A stretch of DNA of 64,000 nt from Lojkania enalia (Eukaryota > Ascomycota > Dothideomycetes > Pleosporales): positions 62,001 through 126,000 of the forward strand of contig ML986589.1 of the NCBI GenBank assembly GCA_010094045.1. The letters run 5' to 3'. Positions 1-11,738 of the stretch are shown here, one piece after another. Numbering within the stretch: position 1 is the stretch's first letter; each line of letters begins with the position of its first letter. The notes below the pieces were generated by a model. The model ran no database searches, was not told the DNA's origin, and worked only from the letters and a program-made list of their open reading frames with translations. The position numbers and the translations under genes were made by a program.

Positions 1-737
1 GAGCTATAACTTGCTCGAATTCTAGGCAATCTATAAAGAGAATAAAATTTATACTCTCTATATACTGTTGTACTTATTATACCTCTTATAGCCTTTTAAT
101 ATTGGTTACTTCTTGCTGTTAAAGCGAGTATATAGCTGTTAAATTAAGAGCCTAATCCGCGACTATATTAATTATATTATAAAGCTTAAGTTCCTTCCAG
201 CTTTCTGTACTACCTATTAGTAATTAACTATAAAGGATAATATCTGCGTAAGGTTTTAAGGGGCTGGTTTAGTCCTATATAATCTAGAAGTGGTAATATT
301 AAAGCTCGATGTGAAGCTTTGTACGCTAATACCACCTGCGCTAGAGGTTCTTATATAGGAAGCTAAAACACTAAGCAACCAGCGCGAATTAGAGGTTTAA
401 TTAATATTAATTAGCGATTGGATTCGAAGGTATAAAAGCTCATCACCTGCCTCTATTACTGAAGGGTCGAGTCGCTGGCCTTGAGAAAGCAAATAAGGCC
501 GCCACAACGCGTAAACAGCGTAAAAAGAAGCGGATTCAGAAGCGAGGCACCTTATCAAAAGCAGAGGGAGAGGAGATTATTGCTCAAATGGCGGTTAAGC
601 AGCAGCTAGAGGGCGAAATACGTCAAGGTAAGGCGCGATTAGGTGCGAGTCGGCAGGCTTCTATACGCTGCAGTTGCTGCAGAGAGACTGGGCATAACTT
701 ACGTACGTGCGAGAAGGGTGCTATAGATACTACTTAA
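1..737 (+). pseudogene. Fot1/pogo transposase, C-terminal part, decayed
   Basis: In the third frame a clean reading runs from about 424 to the TAA at 735-737. It is rich in Lys/Arg (KKKRIQKRG-type) and closes with a CX2CX4HX4C zinc knuckle coded at 669-710 (CSCC-RETG-H-NLRT-C), followed by a short tail. A basic C-terminal region with a CCHC knuckle is common at the end of fungal Fot1/pogo DDE transposases. Upstream of about 420 the same frame is broken by TAA/TAG codons that RIP would make from CAA or CAG. The DDE core would lie there and further left, so the gene is dead as seen here. It would have catalysed cut-and-paste transposition into TA sites. Confidence 0.85.
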
Positions 738-830
738 TCGAGGATATATATTATATTTGTAGTATTTTAATACGTTGTGAAAATATATCGCTAGAATGGT
801 CGAAAAAGTTGATAAGGTGGCGCGCTCGCT
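1..830 (+). mobile_element. Fot1/pogo-type DNA transposon, right-hand part (left end outside window)
   Basis: The element ends in a terminal inverted repeat whose inner part lies at 801-830 (gtcgaaaaagttgataagg, then a GCGCGCTCGCTT box). The same sequence reversed begins the element at 9920, so the two are inverted copies of one family. The repeat may extend about 16 bases further, to a TA near 847-848, because the right-hand copy shares a tacNacttacgt extension. The first 420 bases are strongly A+T-rich with in-frame stops (RIP), while 424-830 keep normal composition. The left end lies outside the window. Confidence 0.88.
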
Positions 831-847
831 TACAACTTACGTTAACG

Positions 848-2286
848 CTTTTTTAAGCAATCAGATGTAGGGCGCTATTTTATACATCTGAAGACTCTAT
901 CGTAGAGAACCCGAGACCGGATTGGTGACGTGGGAATAGCGTAAGTCTATACCCCATTCGCTGTTCCAGTCCTAGTACTCAACCCAAACAACCAGGAGGA
1001 TTCTAGCAAAGAATATCCTTCTTTGAGTCACTGTCACGATTGGTCCTTCGGCTGGAAGTAGCTATATAGGCGAGCATACCATCAGATCACTTACATTAGC
1101 CCCCCGACCCGATATCCCGGGGCGCTAAGCACCTGTTTTCCATCCTAAATTAGACCCTTGTTGTAACGAGGGGTGGTGAATATCATGACTCTATTTTAGT
1201 ATTTGGATTTAGCGTAATATGAAAATGACAGATATAAAATTTGGGCTATATGGTAATCGGCCATGAAAAGATGTTAAGTGAATGTAGAATTTTCATCGAT
1301 TGTAGCTGTAATATGCAAAAATTCGACGAATGGAAAACCAATAGATCCTTTGCCGCCATCCTCCAATAGACCGTTCAACACTTGAATCTGAAGGGTTACT
1401 TTCGAATCACCAACTACCCTAAATCCCAAGTATAAAAATTGTAGAAAAATAGATCGCTGTCTAGTTGATGCTCCTGTGGTCCCTGCTGGCGCTTAGTCCA
1501 GCATTGCGCTAAGAGCGAGGAAATATTTATCCATACTGAGACCAAATTGGATGCTTCAGAACGATATAGAAGATGGTTCTTCGAAGAATTGTTGTCTTAA
1601 GAGGATTTACAAGCCCAACGCTTGCCTGAAATATACGTCCAGCAAATGCATGTGCTCCACAGTATACGACTTACCAAAACTCACTTGAGATTCAGGTTCC
1701 AATTATTCGTCTTTGACAGCGTATATGCAAATTCGCCATATACATAAACAAAAGGCATGGTAGGCATTATCATACGATTTACAAGCATTCAGGTACGTTG
1801 ATCTCTATAGGATCGAAGAAGTAAAAAAGTCTACAGGTTGCAACATTTGGATACTTTTAGATTGGCCATGCTATTTAACGCTGACCTAACTAAAGACAAG
1901 GAATACAGGGGCAGCTAATTGAAATCGTAAATGAGTAAGGGAATTCGTTACTGGAGAATGTGGGTGCGATCATAACTCCTCACTAAAAAAAAACACCTAA
2001 CAGCATTAATCAGAGGATAGGAAGTCTTGCTACATTCAAGATTCAGTGAGTAATAGAGAGTTGCACATTACCGGAAGACGGGATTTCAACCTGGAAAAAA
2101 AAAATTAAAAGGAAACGAATAGGAAAATCCGCACCGTGCAACTCTAGAGAAACAAAGAGAACTGTTAACGTCGTATGCAGGTTAATTGATGTCAGTCAAT
2201 ATAGATCGCTCTATAGCAGGTTCCAGTCTGCGTATGGGGCAGACGCTGAGGAATCCAGCCAAAACGATAGACCGACAATGTTAAGC
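848..2286. other. Intergenic stretch, no gene recognised
   Basis: Mixed-composition DNA, not RIP-like, with stops in all frames and no ORF above about 60 codons. I recognise no protein, tRNA or rRNA motif. It lies downstream of the DUF6590 gene, so its right end should hold that gene's 3' UTR. Confidence 0.5.
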
Positions 2287-3531
2287 TCATGTTACGCCCA
2301 TGGACTGATAGAAATAGTTGACGAGAAGATACATGTGTTCGTCAGCTACTACTCCGATGTCCATGACTTTACAATTATGCTCAACGGCGTATGGTTTGCC
2401 AAAATTTATACGTGATTCGGGCTCAAGTTGCTCGCCGTCTGTTGAGTTAACTCGAATTGCCTGTTTAGTTATCGTTTCGCCCGGCAACAGATCTGGCGGT
2501 TCTGAGCCATATTCACCAGTAAAGATTATTCCGTGATCCTGAACATTGAGACCAGGCTTTGTTGCGCCTTGCTTTCGATATGTCTGGATTGGGCTGCCTG
2601 GGTTAGCAAATGCTCCTTGCATAGACGGCGATAAACTCCTGCCAAGGCGATAGATAGGTCTTGACGTGCCCTAGAACTAGCAGTGTAACGCCTAGAATTG
2701 CTTAACTTACATGCATTGACTGAACGATCCTTTGTTTTGAATAATTACGAAGCGCCTAATCTCTGAGAATGCGCTCTCTCCAAAGCGTACCGTACTAAAA
2801 TGAGTGGATCCTCTTGACCGGCCGGGATTATTCCGACCTGCTGGTTCAATCCACAGCATCTTAAAGACCTACAGATATGTAAGTGACAAGGCCTTAACAC
2901 ATAACTTGGAGCTCTGATGCCGCATTTGTTACCTACCCTCCCTCTTTTGAAGAATGCATAATGATGATGGGCGGCGACTCGCTTATAGCCTTGTGAGTGT
3001 CAGCAATACCAACGCCGTCGATGTCACATCATCATACTTGGGTCAAGGACTTCGGTATCATTATTATCTTGCGCTGTGCGGATGTATCGACGGGGATTAT
3101 TGATGCCGCCAATACTCTGCTGGACCGTATCCGGGAGGGGGTTGGGGGCTGGGATTGGTCGGGGATGCGCGGGTGATCGGCTGGGAATTGCATAGGTATA
3201 ATCGCCCTGTGGTGAGGTTGGGGAGGTGTTCTGGTTGATCGAGCTATTCGGCGTGTACCGTATGTCTTGCGGAGTCGTGCCAGGATACCGCGGAGATGTA
3301 CGGGTAGGTCTTTGTCATGAATGGTTAGTTCCAGTCGCCTGAAATACCTTTATTTGATGCCATTCACAGGAAAATTGCTTACTCTTGAGCAGTAGACTCT
3401 GAGGGTGTGGTATCAGGCTGAGATTGGGTGACGCCCGACCAGAGATACTGGATGTTTCCGTTCTCATCATGCCGGTAACAGTAGTGACGCTGGTGCTCTG
3501 CGGACCATATCCATGGCGAATAATCAGACAT
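2287..3531 (-). CDS. DUF6590-domain protein, five exons
   Basis: On the minus strand the exons are 3531-3383, 3309-3038, 2989-2937, 2868-2711 and 2593-2287. They join in phase without a stop into 312 residues. The introns are 73, 48, 68 and 117 nt. All are GT-AG, with donors such as GTAAGC, GTAGGT and GTAAGT and CTAAC or GCTGAC branch-like boxes. The N-terminus has the short W/Y-rich start seen in this family (SPWIWSAEH, then YRHDENGN..YLWSG). A Ser/Pro-rich linker follows at about residues 35-130, then LDPSYKR. The DUF6590 domain lies at about residues 153-305, with the recognisable strings FFKRGRVFKMLWIEPAG, FSEIRRFVII, PIQTY, KPG, LLPGE, SRINFGK and VEHNCKV. DUF6590 is a fungal domain of unknown biochemical role. 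The start ATG at 3531 is the first in frame, directly before the conserved W-x-W motif. No inactivating change is visible. It is divergent from the gene at 4443, with 911 bp between the starts. Confidence 0.87.
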
Positions 3532-4442
3532 CTTCACATGTCTGCGGTGGTGAAGTCGGTCGGCATCCCACGAAGTGTGCCTGGAGGCGGCTGGAGCCTA
3601 TTTAACGGCATTTGGAGGGTAAGGGAGGGATGGAGGGGCACGGCCGGACCACGGGATCAGATGAGGCTCTGCCGGACGAAAAGGGTTAGGGTGGGCGCTC
3701 GTGGCTGGCATGGGATGATGGTAGATGAGGTGTTCATTCACCAATGTGGGCCGGAATAGAGTAGCTCTGATAAGGGAGCGCAGGCTTAGCTTGCAGTAGC
3801 GGGCAGCAGCGCGTAGAGGGCGTGGGACGAAGGTGTGGTGGGGTAGCCCGCAGCTCGTCAGGAGAGTGAAGCTAACGCTGCAGGGCACGACCACTCAGAG
3901 GCCCGCGCGCAGACGAAACCCCATCGTGGGGACGGCTGTTCAGCCCTCTTTCCAGGACCAACCTCGCCTCACTCTATGTTTGGGACAAATATCTACTCCG
4001 TCGGCCGCCCACATTTGCAGAGTCCTCCCAATACCCGCTTGAGCGCGACGCAGCGGTTGGAGCCATCGCATGACTTGCACGGCTGCTTACTTAGATGCTA
4101 CTAGAGTGACCCATTAGACTCGCGTCAACCCCCGATGCAGACCGGGACGCGCCTACCGTGACCAGTTCCACGCCTTCCCCGACCAGCACGAGTCGACGCA
4201 TTGTTTGGGAAGCGGCTCGAGACACACCTTCCCGCGGAAGTTGGCCATTCCCCTCCCCAAGAAGCAGTGACCGCGCGCAGCACCTTCCTCCCAGCACCAG
4301 TCACGGGTTTCACGGGTTTTAGACCTTTAAGAGGTTCTTTTCGAAGCGGCTCGGGACGCCCTTTCTCGCGAGAGATAGCTATACCCCCCCCCCCCCCGAG
4401 AGGTGACTCGTTTTCTAGGCGCCTTGCTCCTAGCAGCTGGAC
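3532..4442. promoter_or_regulatory. Divergent intergenic region between the DUF6590 gene and the proline-rich gene
   Basis: About 0.9 kb of G+C-richer DNA separates two divergent start codons (3531 minus, 4443 plus), so it should hold both promoters and 5' UTRs. A run of 14 C lies at 4384-4397, some 45 bases before the plus-strand start. Several ORFs of 70-125 codons overlap here on both strands. They look like composition artefacts and show no family resemblance. I see no convincing TATA box. Confidence 0.45.
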
Positions 4443-6530
4443 ATGGCGACGACATTGGAAAAGGCAGCATTGGAAAGAACAGCAGGAGACACTCCGGTAC
4501 GCCACTTATTCTCGGCACCACAAGTGCTTTGTGCAATTGACATGGCCATAGGACGACGAGGTACTTGACCCTATCATCCGAAGCTTCATTCGCGGGCGGG
4601 AGAGAGAGGGAGAAGTGGTAGTCTCGCACGATCCGGTACCAGCTGAACCGGCTGCCCGATATGAGACTATTTTGAAGCCTTCCAGTTCTATCGGCTCAGA
4701 GAAAGGCACCCTGCCCCGTAAGAAGATGGTGCGTTGGGCGGCAGACCCAGAAGAGCCAAAGCATGAGGAAAGGTCGCGACCGCCCGAAACTCCAACCTTC
4801 CTCGTCCCCCCTCCGCCACCATCACTCCCACCACCGGCAATCAATTCGTCTTCACTTCCGGTCCCCCTCCTCCGCCACCACTTGATCCACCACACTCCAT
4901 CATCGGTTCTGCTAGTGGCCCAACTGCGGCTCCACCGCCACCGCCACCACCACCACCACCACCACCTCCTCCTCCTCCTCCTCCTCCGCCACCCCCTCCA
5001 CCTCCTATGGACGGCGCCCAGACCAATTCAATTATTCCAGTCGATCCACTTGATCCCTCATTTCCGCTTCCACCGCCGCCTCCGCCTCCACCTCCACCTC
5101 CGCTGCCTTCGGGACCAGCTCCGGTTGAGAAGCCTCTCGCTTTAGACCCTTTCCATCCAGTTGACCCCGATGCCGCTCCCCGGCTAAACAAGGCTGCAAT
5201 TCGTGTATATACCAAATTCATGGATGAGCTAAAAGACTTCGTTGAATTACAGGGTAGAGTGATCAGTGCTCGCGTGGAAGCACAAGAGCTGCGGCGAAGG
5301 CTTGCAGTATTTAGGAAGAACGTATCGAAATGCGATATGGAATTTATGGACCATCTCCGCATTTGTATGGCCGAAGGTACAGTGACAACAGATCCTCAGC
5401 TGGAAAAGCTTTACAATGCTGCTCAGGAAGCCCGTGATGGAGTTGGGCCTCTTGAGGATGAATATGAGAACGTAAAAGAGGTCAACCTAGGCGCTGATGA
5501 ATTCAAGTTGCAGGAGCATTATGACCGACTAGAGTTCCGTTATAATAAGTTCTTCAACCTACATACTACCTCAACTATACTAGATGATCCTGAGGAAATT
5601 GACTACGAGGAACCATCAACATTGGGCACCATGCCTCCAGGTGGTGATCCAGAGGAGGCAGGACTGGATCCAAGAGATAGTATGCTGTTCCATGGAACCA
5701 GGATTGGCGAGGATGTAGAGGTTGGGCATTTTCCGCTACCCGTCGACTCTTCGTATCTACTCGCGCCTGATAACACACCTATGTTAAGCACCCACAAGTT
5801 AGACCTTAGCGAGCGCGTTGGCTCTTCTGAAATGCGGCATCTCACTCGCGCTGCTGTCAGAACATCTAGTGGTCGAGATAATTACAATGAAATTGACGAT
5901 CCTTTCTACGGATTAGATTTGGAAGCCGTGCCTTCAGACTGGCTTTCCGCCGAGGTTCGATTTCAGAGCCTAACGGGTATGACGACTGGCCTTTCCTCGA
6001 TATCAGAGCTTCCAGAGGTGATGGACGAGCTGACCGCGTTGCCCAATTCTGGTGACGGTGACGGACTATTACTCCTTGGAAGTGATACTACTAGCCGGTC
6101 CACATTAAGCGATTACCTACTAAAGTTTGAGAGCACCCGAGATCGTATCAACAGATGGCTTCTGCATAGGCTTAGGGTGTCACCATGGGAAGTGTTCGAG
6201 TTGCAAAGACGTTGTGAAATTTCTTGTCAAAATATTCCGGATTGGACCGCCACGGCCCTCCGAATATTAGAAGAGGATATCCCGATGGATCCCATAGCAA
6301 TGCCAGGCCGGAGACCGAAACGAATGGCAAACGACAAGCATTTACATCCAATACCAAGGCCTACTCCATATCCCTCAGCTACGGCTCCCACTTCCAAGAG
6401 GAGACGAGACAAAAGATTGAGAGATTCAATGAGCTCTAGGGAAGCCAATTTGGCAGATGACGAGGATCTCTTACTACCCACTCAACTATTCCAGCAAGAA
6501 ATGCTTGGATTTGAATCCATGAGTAGATGA
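4443..6530 (+). CDS. Proline-rich coiled-coil protein of unknown function, 5' part with apparent frameshifts
   Basis: The secure part is the open frame from 4767 to the stop at 6528-6530, which has an internal ATG at 5007. It codes a run of 25 prolines (4932-5006), a second Pro-rich run, an acidic and basic helical segment likely to be a coiled coil (about residues 70-200 counted from 5007), an acidic linker, and a basic C-terminus with a probable nuclear signal (SKRRRDKRLR). Upstream, coding-like protein continues in two other phases. From ATG 4443 the reading is MATTLEKAALERTAG..LCAIDMAI; near 4551 it shifts into DDEVLDPIIRSFIRG..; near 4836-4845 it shifts back to ..NQFVFTSGPPPPPP. The two shifts compensate. 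A 46-nt intron (4561-4606) could explain the first. No GT-AG pair of the right length explains the second. The gene is therefore either a damaged allele, carries sequence errors, or truly starts at 5007 (507 residues). I do not recognise a named family. Confidence 0.6.
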
Positions 6531-9500
6531 ACGTACCGGGTTTGTTTCGTGCATATACCTCTCTCTAGTCTAGTAAGGTTGTGGCATTTTCTTCATTGGA
6601 TAGCGGCTCCATCGTTTCCCTCGACATGCATTGCACATAGAGGTGTTCTATGTTTACGTTGAGAAATTCACTCAATCTACGTTGGACTTTGGGTCGGAAT
6701 TTACGTTATACTTTACCCTGCCTTCTGCAATCTTCTTTGATAAAAGTCAATGAGCGTCGGATTCTCTACTCTCCTATGTCTCTTTTTGTGCATATACCCT
6801 CTAGCCTAAGTACTACTAGAAATGATTTTCTGTTAAAGATTTTCTTCACGACAAATAACAATTGCCCACTCCAGGATCTCAATACCTTCTATCGCCAACC
6901 ATGAATTTCACCCCAATACCCCTTCATTCCGCACCACGAACCGGGATTATCAGCTCATGCACTTGCAAGGGCCTACATACATCCCCCTACACATCCAGCG
7001 AGCCCAATGCACCATTCCATGCAATGCCCGAGGTCACCTGCCCATGAATGCTGCGTTTCATATTCTATGATTCAATACAGATATGAGTCAGCCGTCGCAG
7101 AGCCTCAAAATATTGCTTCTCGGCCGCGGGACAAAAGGAATTATCATAGCTGCGAGGGCGTCGATGCGTGCTGCATTCCCGACCCTATCAGACGCTGTCT
7201 ATCGGTCACGTTCCCGGAGGAGCCCGAACGCTCGGCTGAACACGTGTTTGAGGGATAGAGAGCAGAGCAGTGATTTTGCAGAGGTAATGTGTCTTTTGAA
7301 GTGAACTCCTTTAAACCCCCCTCCCCCCTCCCAAAATGGAGGTTTTATCCTAAGACAAAACAAGCTCTTAGGGCAGAGGGAATAGACTGAGACTAGCGAT
7401 AGCATGCAGGATCGTCGGATACGTGCGCTATACTCTTCTCGTCTGACCGGAATGCCAAGCACACATCCGATCGGCTTACCGCGCTTAGCTTGTGCGACGA
7501 GAGCGTGGGGGAGGCCGAGCTTGGTATGCTACATCATGCATGCCTGGCTTTCGGTTACGCATGAGATGAGCTGTCGGCGGTTCAGTGGTGTTGTGATGAG
7601 GTTCTTGGAAGGCGTTTATCTAGCTGTTGTGATGTTTTTGTGGACTGGGAGATTGGCGGATTCTTTGCTACGCTTTTTGGTTGGATTGGGGGTTTTATAT
7701 AGGGCCACAGATCTATGGAGAAAGTCGGGTTATAATAGTATGAGATTTAGGGCAAAGGACTCCGAGGAAAAATACAGGGGGCTAAGAACGGGCACGCTTC
7801 TATCAAGTTTAGGTATGAAAAGACATAGCGAGGTCGTACCAAAAACTTTAATAGAAGGCCGTTTGGCCAAGACAATACTTGACACTAATTTTCGTAGGAG
7901 GATATTACAAGAGTATGCATAATGATAGAAGAGAATAATTAATGAAGCTTATATCTAGAATTAAAATTGTCTTGTATAGATAGGCATGTTAAGCACCCCT
8001 CGGCAAGCCACATATATAGCCTTCAGCTTATCGATGCTCGGCAACTAGATGTGGGGATGTCTAGGCACATTATAGCTACATCAAGAATGGACGCCGACAA
8101 CAATCATGCAGAGAGTCTCGAGCAAGGTGTAAAAGACCTACACGATAAGAGCGATATATCTTAGCTCTTGTTTCGCTCTCGAGCCACAACGTGGTAGTAA
8201 TTGAAAGCCTCCATCTACGAATAGTAAAGAAAGAAACGGTAGCTAGCTTAAGAACAATAGACAAATGCGGAACTGTGTTTATTAAAAGCCTTAACAACAA
8301 TAAGTAGTGCAGAGAACGCCGCATAAATCATCATTAACTCCGGACATGGTTACAGAGCTAGAGAACGTGAATCAATGTGTTTTTTAGGGCCTTGAAGGGA
8401 GGCCAGGACTATGGAGTGAACAAGATCTATATTAATGCGGACTTATAGCCCATATTTTAATTTCACAGAGCGCAATGAGGAGACTGGGAAGCACCTTAAT
8501 ACCTATGTGGAATGTTCGATATTCTATCAACTACTGTGGTTGTCCGAAATATTGCAGTCTATGAAACACATCTACCTTTAAAGCCAAGAGCGAATCAGCT
8601 CAGGTTACATATCATGCCAATATAATGTACTAATTGGAAACTTATTATAGTCTGTGATTCAAGTCCGTAATGTAGGAGGGGATTATTCGTTCCACAGGTA
8701 AGATCTCAATGACGTAAGTGGTTTATAGTAAATTCCATAAAATGCCTAACTATGCAGCAGTTCAACATGGTTTCTATCAACAGACCAAGGACTTAATACC
8801 TGCTAAATTGTTATCTTTGCAATTTATCGGGTTAGAATAATTTTCACGCGTTTCATCAGGCTGGATATATTGAATATGTTTGACGAAGAATTAAATTAGC
8901 ACGCCCAACAAAGTATCGAGCACATAAGCAATACTACCTCTTCCTCCTAGAATAAAACGCGGAACCATCCATGCTGTACACTGTATATCGATTCAGAGCT
9001 TTTCCAATTGCCCGTCTTCATGCTTCGTCATAATTCACATAAACTGCATATAAGAAATTATTAAAAAAAAAACCAAGATTGTACTTTCCACGCGCGGATC
9101 TAGGTTAGTCGACAGAATTTGAGACATTGGAAGTAGTGAGGCTTATATATTTCCCGTCGCAACTGCAAAAGCGTCTCCATGCGTCTCTCCATCCTATTTC
9201 CTCATTTTCTAGAGAATATTCGCATTATTCTAAGCCAGGATGCCGGCCTATCGGCGATCGTAACCCCCTTGGCAACCCCCATAGCACTGATTGCCATAAC
9301 CTTGCTATCCATACCCCTAGTTTCCACACCCCTGATTCTCATATCGGCCTTGCTGAGAGGGCTGACCCGGGTGCTGGTGCATGTACTAGACGCTTTGCTA
9401 TTGCAGACATATCATATATAGCCCCAGATTTTGGTCGAGTAACTTTTCAGCAGGAGAAAATTATGGAAGTTGGCCTCTGTATGGGCTTGTGTATCGTACT

Positions 9501-9917
9501 CCCGAAGGCATCTGCTGTGGTCGCGGATCCAAGTAGGCTGGCGGGGGTACGTTCCGCGGAATGACCGGTGCCATTGGTCAGATTCCCCAACGCTGCCGTA
9601 TCTACATACTTCTAGAGTGCCGGTTCGCGGGGTCAGATAAAGATTATCAAGGCCTTAGAACTCGCGAGGACAGGAAGAGCAATCGGAACCTTCATGGCCG
9701 CAATGACGGCATCGCTCATTTACCGAGACATTCATGTAGCTAGTCCGACCCTGGGCTCGGCAACGGTGGCACTTGTAGTACCAGTCACGGAAATGAGGGG
9801 TGGGCATATTTACAGGTATTACTACTCTATGCTGATTTGTGTAAGTATGACGAGACTATTAGAGTTACTCTCGTAGGTCTTAACTATAGAGCTTTGGAGA
9901 GGGAATTTGTTAGTGTA
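6531..9917. other. Long stretch without a supported gene
   Basis: This is ordinary-composition DNA downstream of the proline-rich gene. ORFs of up to 172 codons exist (7404-7922 plus; 9127-9564 plus) but show no recognisable motif, and a few of this length are expected by chance. One short reading at 7083-7304 (plus) begins MSQPSQSLKILLLGRGTKG, reminiscent of a Rossmann GxGxxG start such as in ketopantoate-reductase-like proteins. It stops after 73 codons, so at best it is a fragment. No RNA gene was seen. 9421-9917 becomes more A+T-rich towards the transposon. Confidence 0.4.
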
Positions 9918-9919
9918 TA

Positions 9920-11738
9920 ACGTAAGTGGTAAGCGAGCGCGCCACCTTATCAACTTTTTCGACCATTCTAGTGATATATTTTTACAACGTATTAAAATAC
10001 TACAAATATAATATATATCCTTAATTAAGTAATATCTATAGCACCCTTCTCGTACGTACGTAAGTTATGCCCAGTCTCTCTGCAGTGACTGCAGTATATA
10101 GAAGCCTGCCGACTCGCACCTAATCGCGCCTTATCTTAACATATTTCGCCCTCTAACTGCTGCTCAACCGCTATTTAAGCAATAATCTCCTCTCCCTCTG
10201 CTTTTAATAAGGTGCCTTACTTCTAAATCCGCTTCTTTTTACGCTGTTTACGCGTTGTAGTAGCCTTATTTACTTTCTTAAGGCTAGCAACTCGACCCTT
10301 TAGTAATGTAGCTGGATGAAGCATTACCTCAGCACCTTTTTTAAGCTAATTAATCGCTGTAATAATAGAAGTAGGTAATAAGCTTTTATGCCTTCGAATC
10401 CGATCGCGAATTAATATTAATTGAGCTTCTAATTCGCGCTGGTTGCTTAGTATTTTAGCTTTCTATATAAGAACCTCTAGCGTAGGTAGTGTTAGCGTAT
10501 AAAGCTTTACATCAAGCTTTAATATTACTGCTTCTAGATTATATAGAACTAAACCGGCCCCTTAAAAGCTTACACGGATATTATCCTTTATAATTAATTA
10601 TTAGTAGGTAGTATAGAAAGCTAGAAGAAATTTAAGCTTTATAATATAATTAATATAGTCGTAGATTAGGCTCTTAATCTAACTACTATATACTCGCTTT
10701 AACAGCGAGAAGTAACCTATATTAAGAGGCTATAAGAGGTATAATAAGTACGATGGTATATAGAGAGTATAGATTTTATTCTCCTTATAGATTACCTAGA
10801 ATTTAAACAAGTTATAGCTTTTATAGCTATTAAGAATAAGTAGTTGCTATACGCTTACTTAACAGTCCTTTATATATACAATAAAGTTTTTTAGCTACTT
10901 AATTCTAAGATTATTAGTTGTTTATCTGTTATTACTTAGTCCGATAGCCTAATTCTTAGGTATATTATTACCCTTATACTAGGTAGAAAAGTAGTATTAG
11001 CTAGTAAAGATAATAAAAGGTAGGATTACCTACCCAGCAGTATTAATTCCCTAGATTATTATAACCTACTTATAATTCCCTAGCTATATAGCTTTTAGCT
11101 AACTATATCTTTTTAAGCTAGTAATAACTAGTTTAGGTAATATCTTACCTATTATAAAGCTAGCTTTATTAAAATTGTAGACATTTTTATTATAGATACT
11201 ATATATAGCTTTCGTACGCACTATAAGCTTAAACTAGACTCTAATAATCTTAAGATCTCTATATAAAGCTCTCTAATAATTATATAGTCGATTAAATTAT
11301 ATTTTAAAGCTATTTATTTATTTAATAAAATTTCTAGACTATTTCTAGCTAACCTATCTAGCTCTATATTTAGTAAGCAGCTTATCTACTATATCTTATA
11401 TAGTACCTAGAGAGAGTATAAATCCTCGTAAATCTAGGTCAAGTATATATATAATAATAGCCTCCTCTTCTAGTTTAGTAAGCTTCTTTAAATTTAGCTT
11501 ATAATTATATTATATAGTAATTCCGTCGCGTCGTTGATATATTATTCTTCGAGAGATGTTATATATAGAAGTAGCGCGTCTTTCACTTTAAAGTTGCTTA
11601 TTATTAATAGCTAAGATAGCTAGGGAGATATCTACTTTGTTACAGCTAGATTAGGCATTTGTAGGTTAAGCTATTATTATTAGAAGGTAGGGTGTTATAT
11701 AAAGTTGGTAAGGCGGCGCGCTCGCTTACTACTTATAT
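9920..11738 (-). mobile_element. Complete Fot1/pogo-type transposon, RIP-decayed, inverted copy of the one at 1-830
   Basis: Terminal inverted repeats start acgtaagtggtaagcgagcg at 9920 and end with the reversed version at 11738. A TA flanks each side (9918-9919 and 11739-11740), as expected for Tc1/mariner-pogo elements. The length of 1,819 bp fits Fot1-like elements. The transposase reads on the minus strand, with its stop at 10025-10027. The zinc-knuckle region (about 10045-10100) is still recognisable, but the reading is full of TAG/TAA codons. Nearly all differences from the left copy's C-terminal region are C-to-T or G-to-A, the RIP pattern. Confidence 0.9.
10025..11560 (-). pseudogene. 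Fot1/pogo DDE transposase, RIP-inactivated
   Basis: This is the minus-strand reading inside the element at 9920-11738. The C-terminal end aligns with the cleaner copy at 424-737: the same basic stretch, then the zinc knuckle with partly lost cysteines, then the same short tail and TAA. The upstream limit is approximate because the start codon is not identifiable after mutation. Multiple in-frame stops rule out function. In life the protein would bind the terminal repeats and move the element into TA sites. Confidence 0.75.

Noticed and set aside
3424..4300. Several ORFs of 70-126 codons on both strands between the two divergent genes
   Set aside because: The longest overlaps exon 1 and the start of the DUF6590 gene in the opposite sense. 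The rest overlap one another and look like composition artefacts of G+C-richer DNA.
7083..7304. Rossmann-like start (LKILLLGRGTKG) as a dehydrogenase gene
   Set aside because: Only a GxGxxG-like string in 73 codons. No continuation in any frame was found, so it is too weak to call a gene or pseudogene.
7404..7922. 172-codon plus-strand ORF as a gene
   Set aside because: No recognisable motif, irregular composition, and an ORF of this length is not unexpected by chance in the amount of unique sequence scanned.
9127..9564. 145-codon ORF and an overlapping Leu-rich 80-codon ORF as a small secreted protein
   Set aside because: Two frames look equally plausible over the same bases, neither has a clean signal peptide with a mature domain, and no family is recognised.
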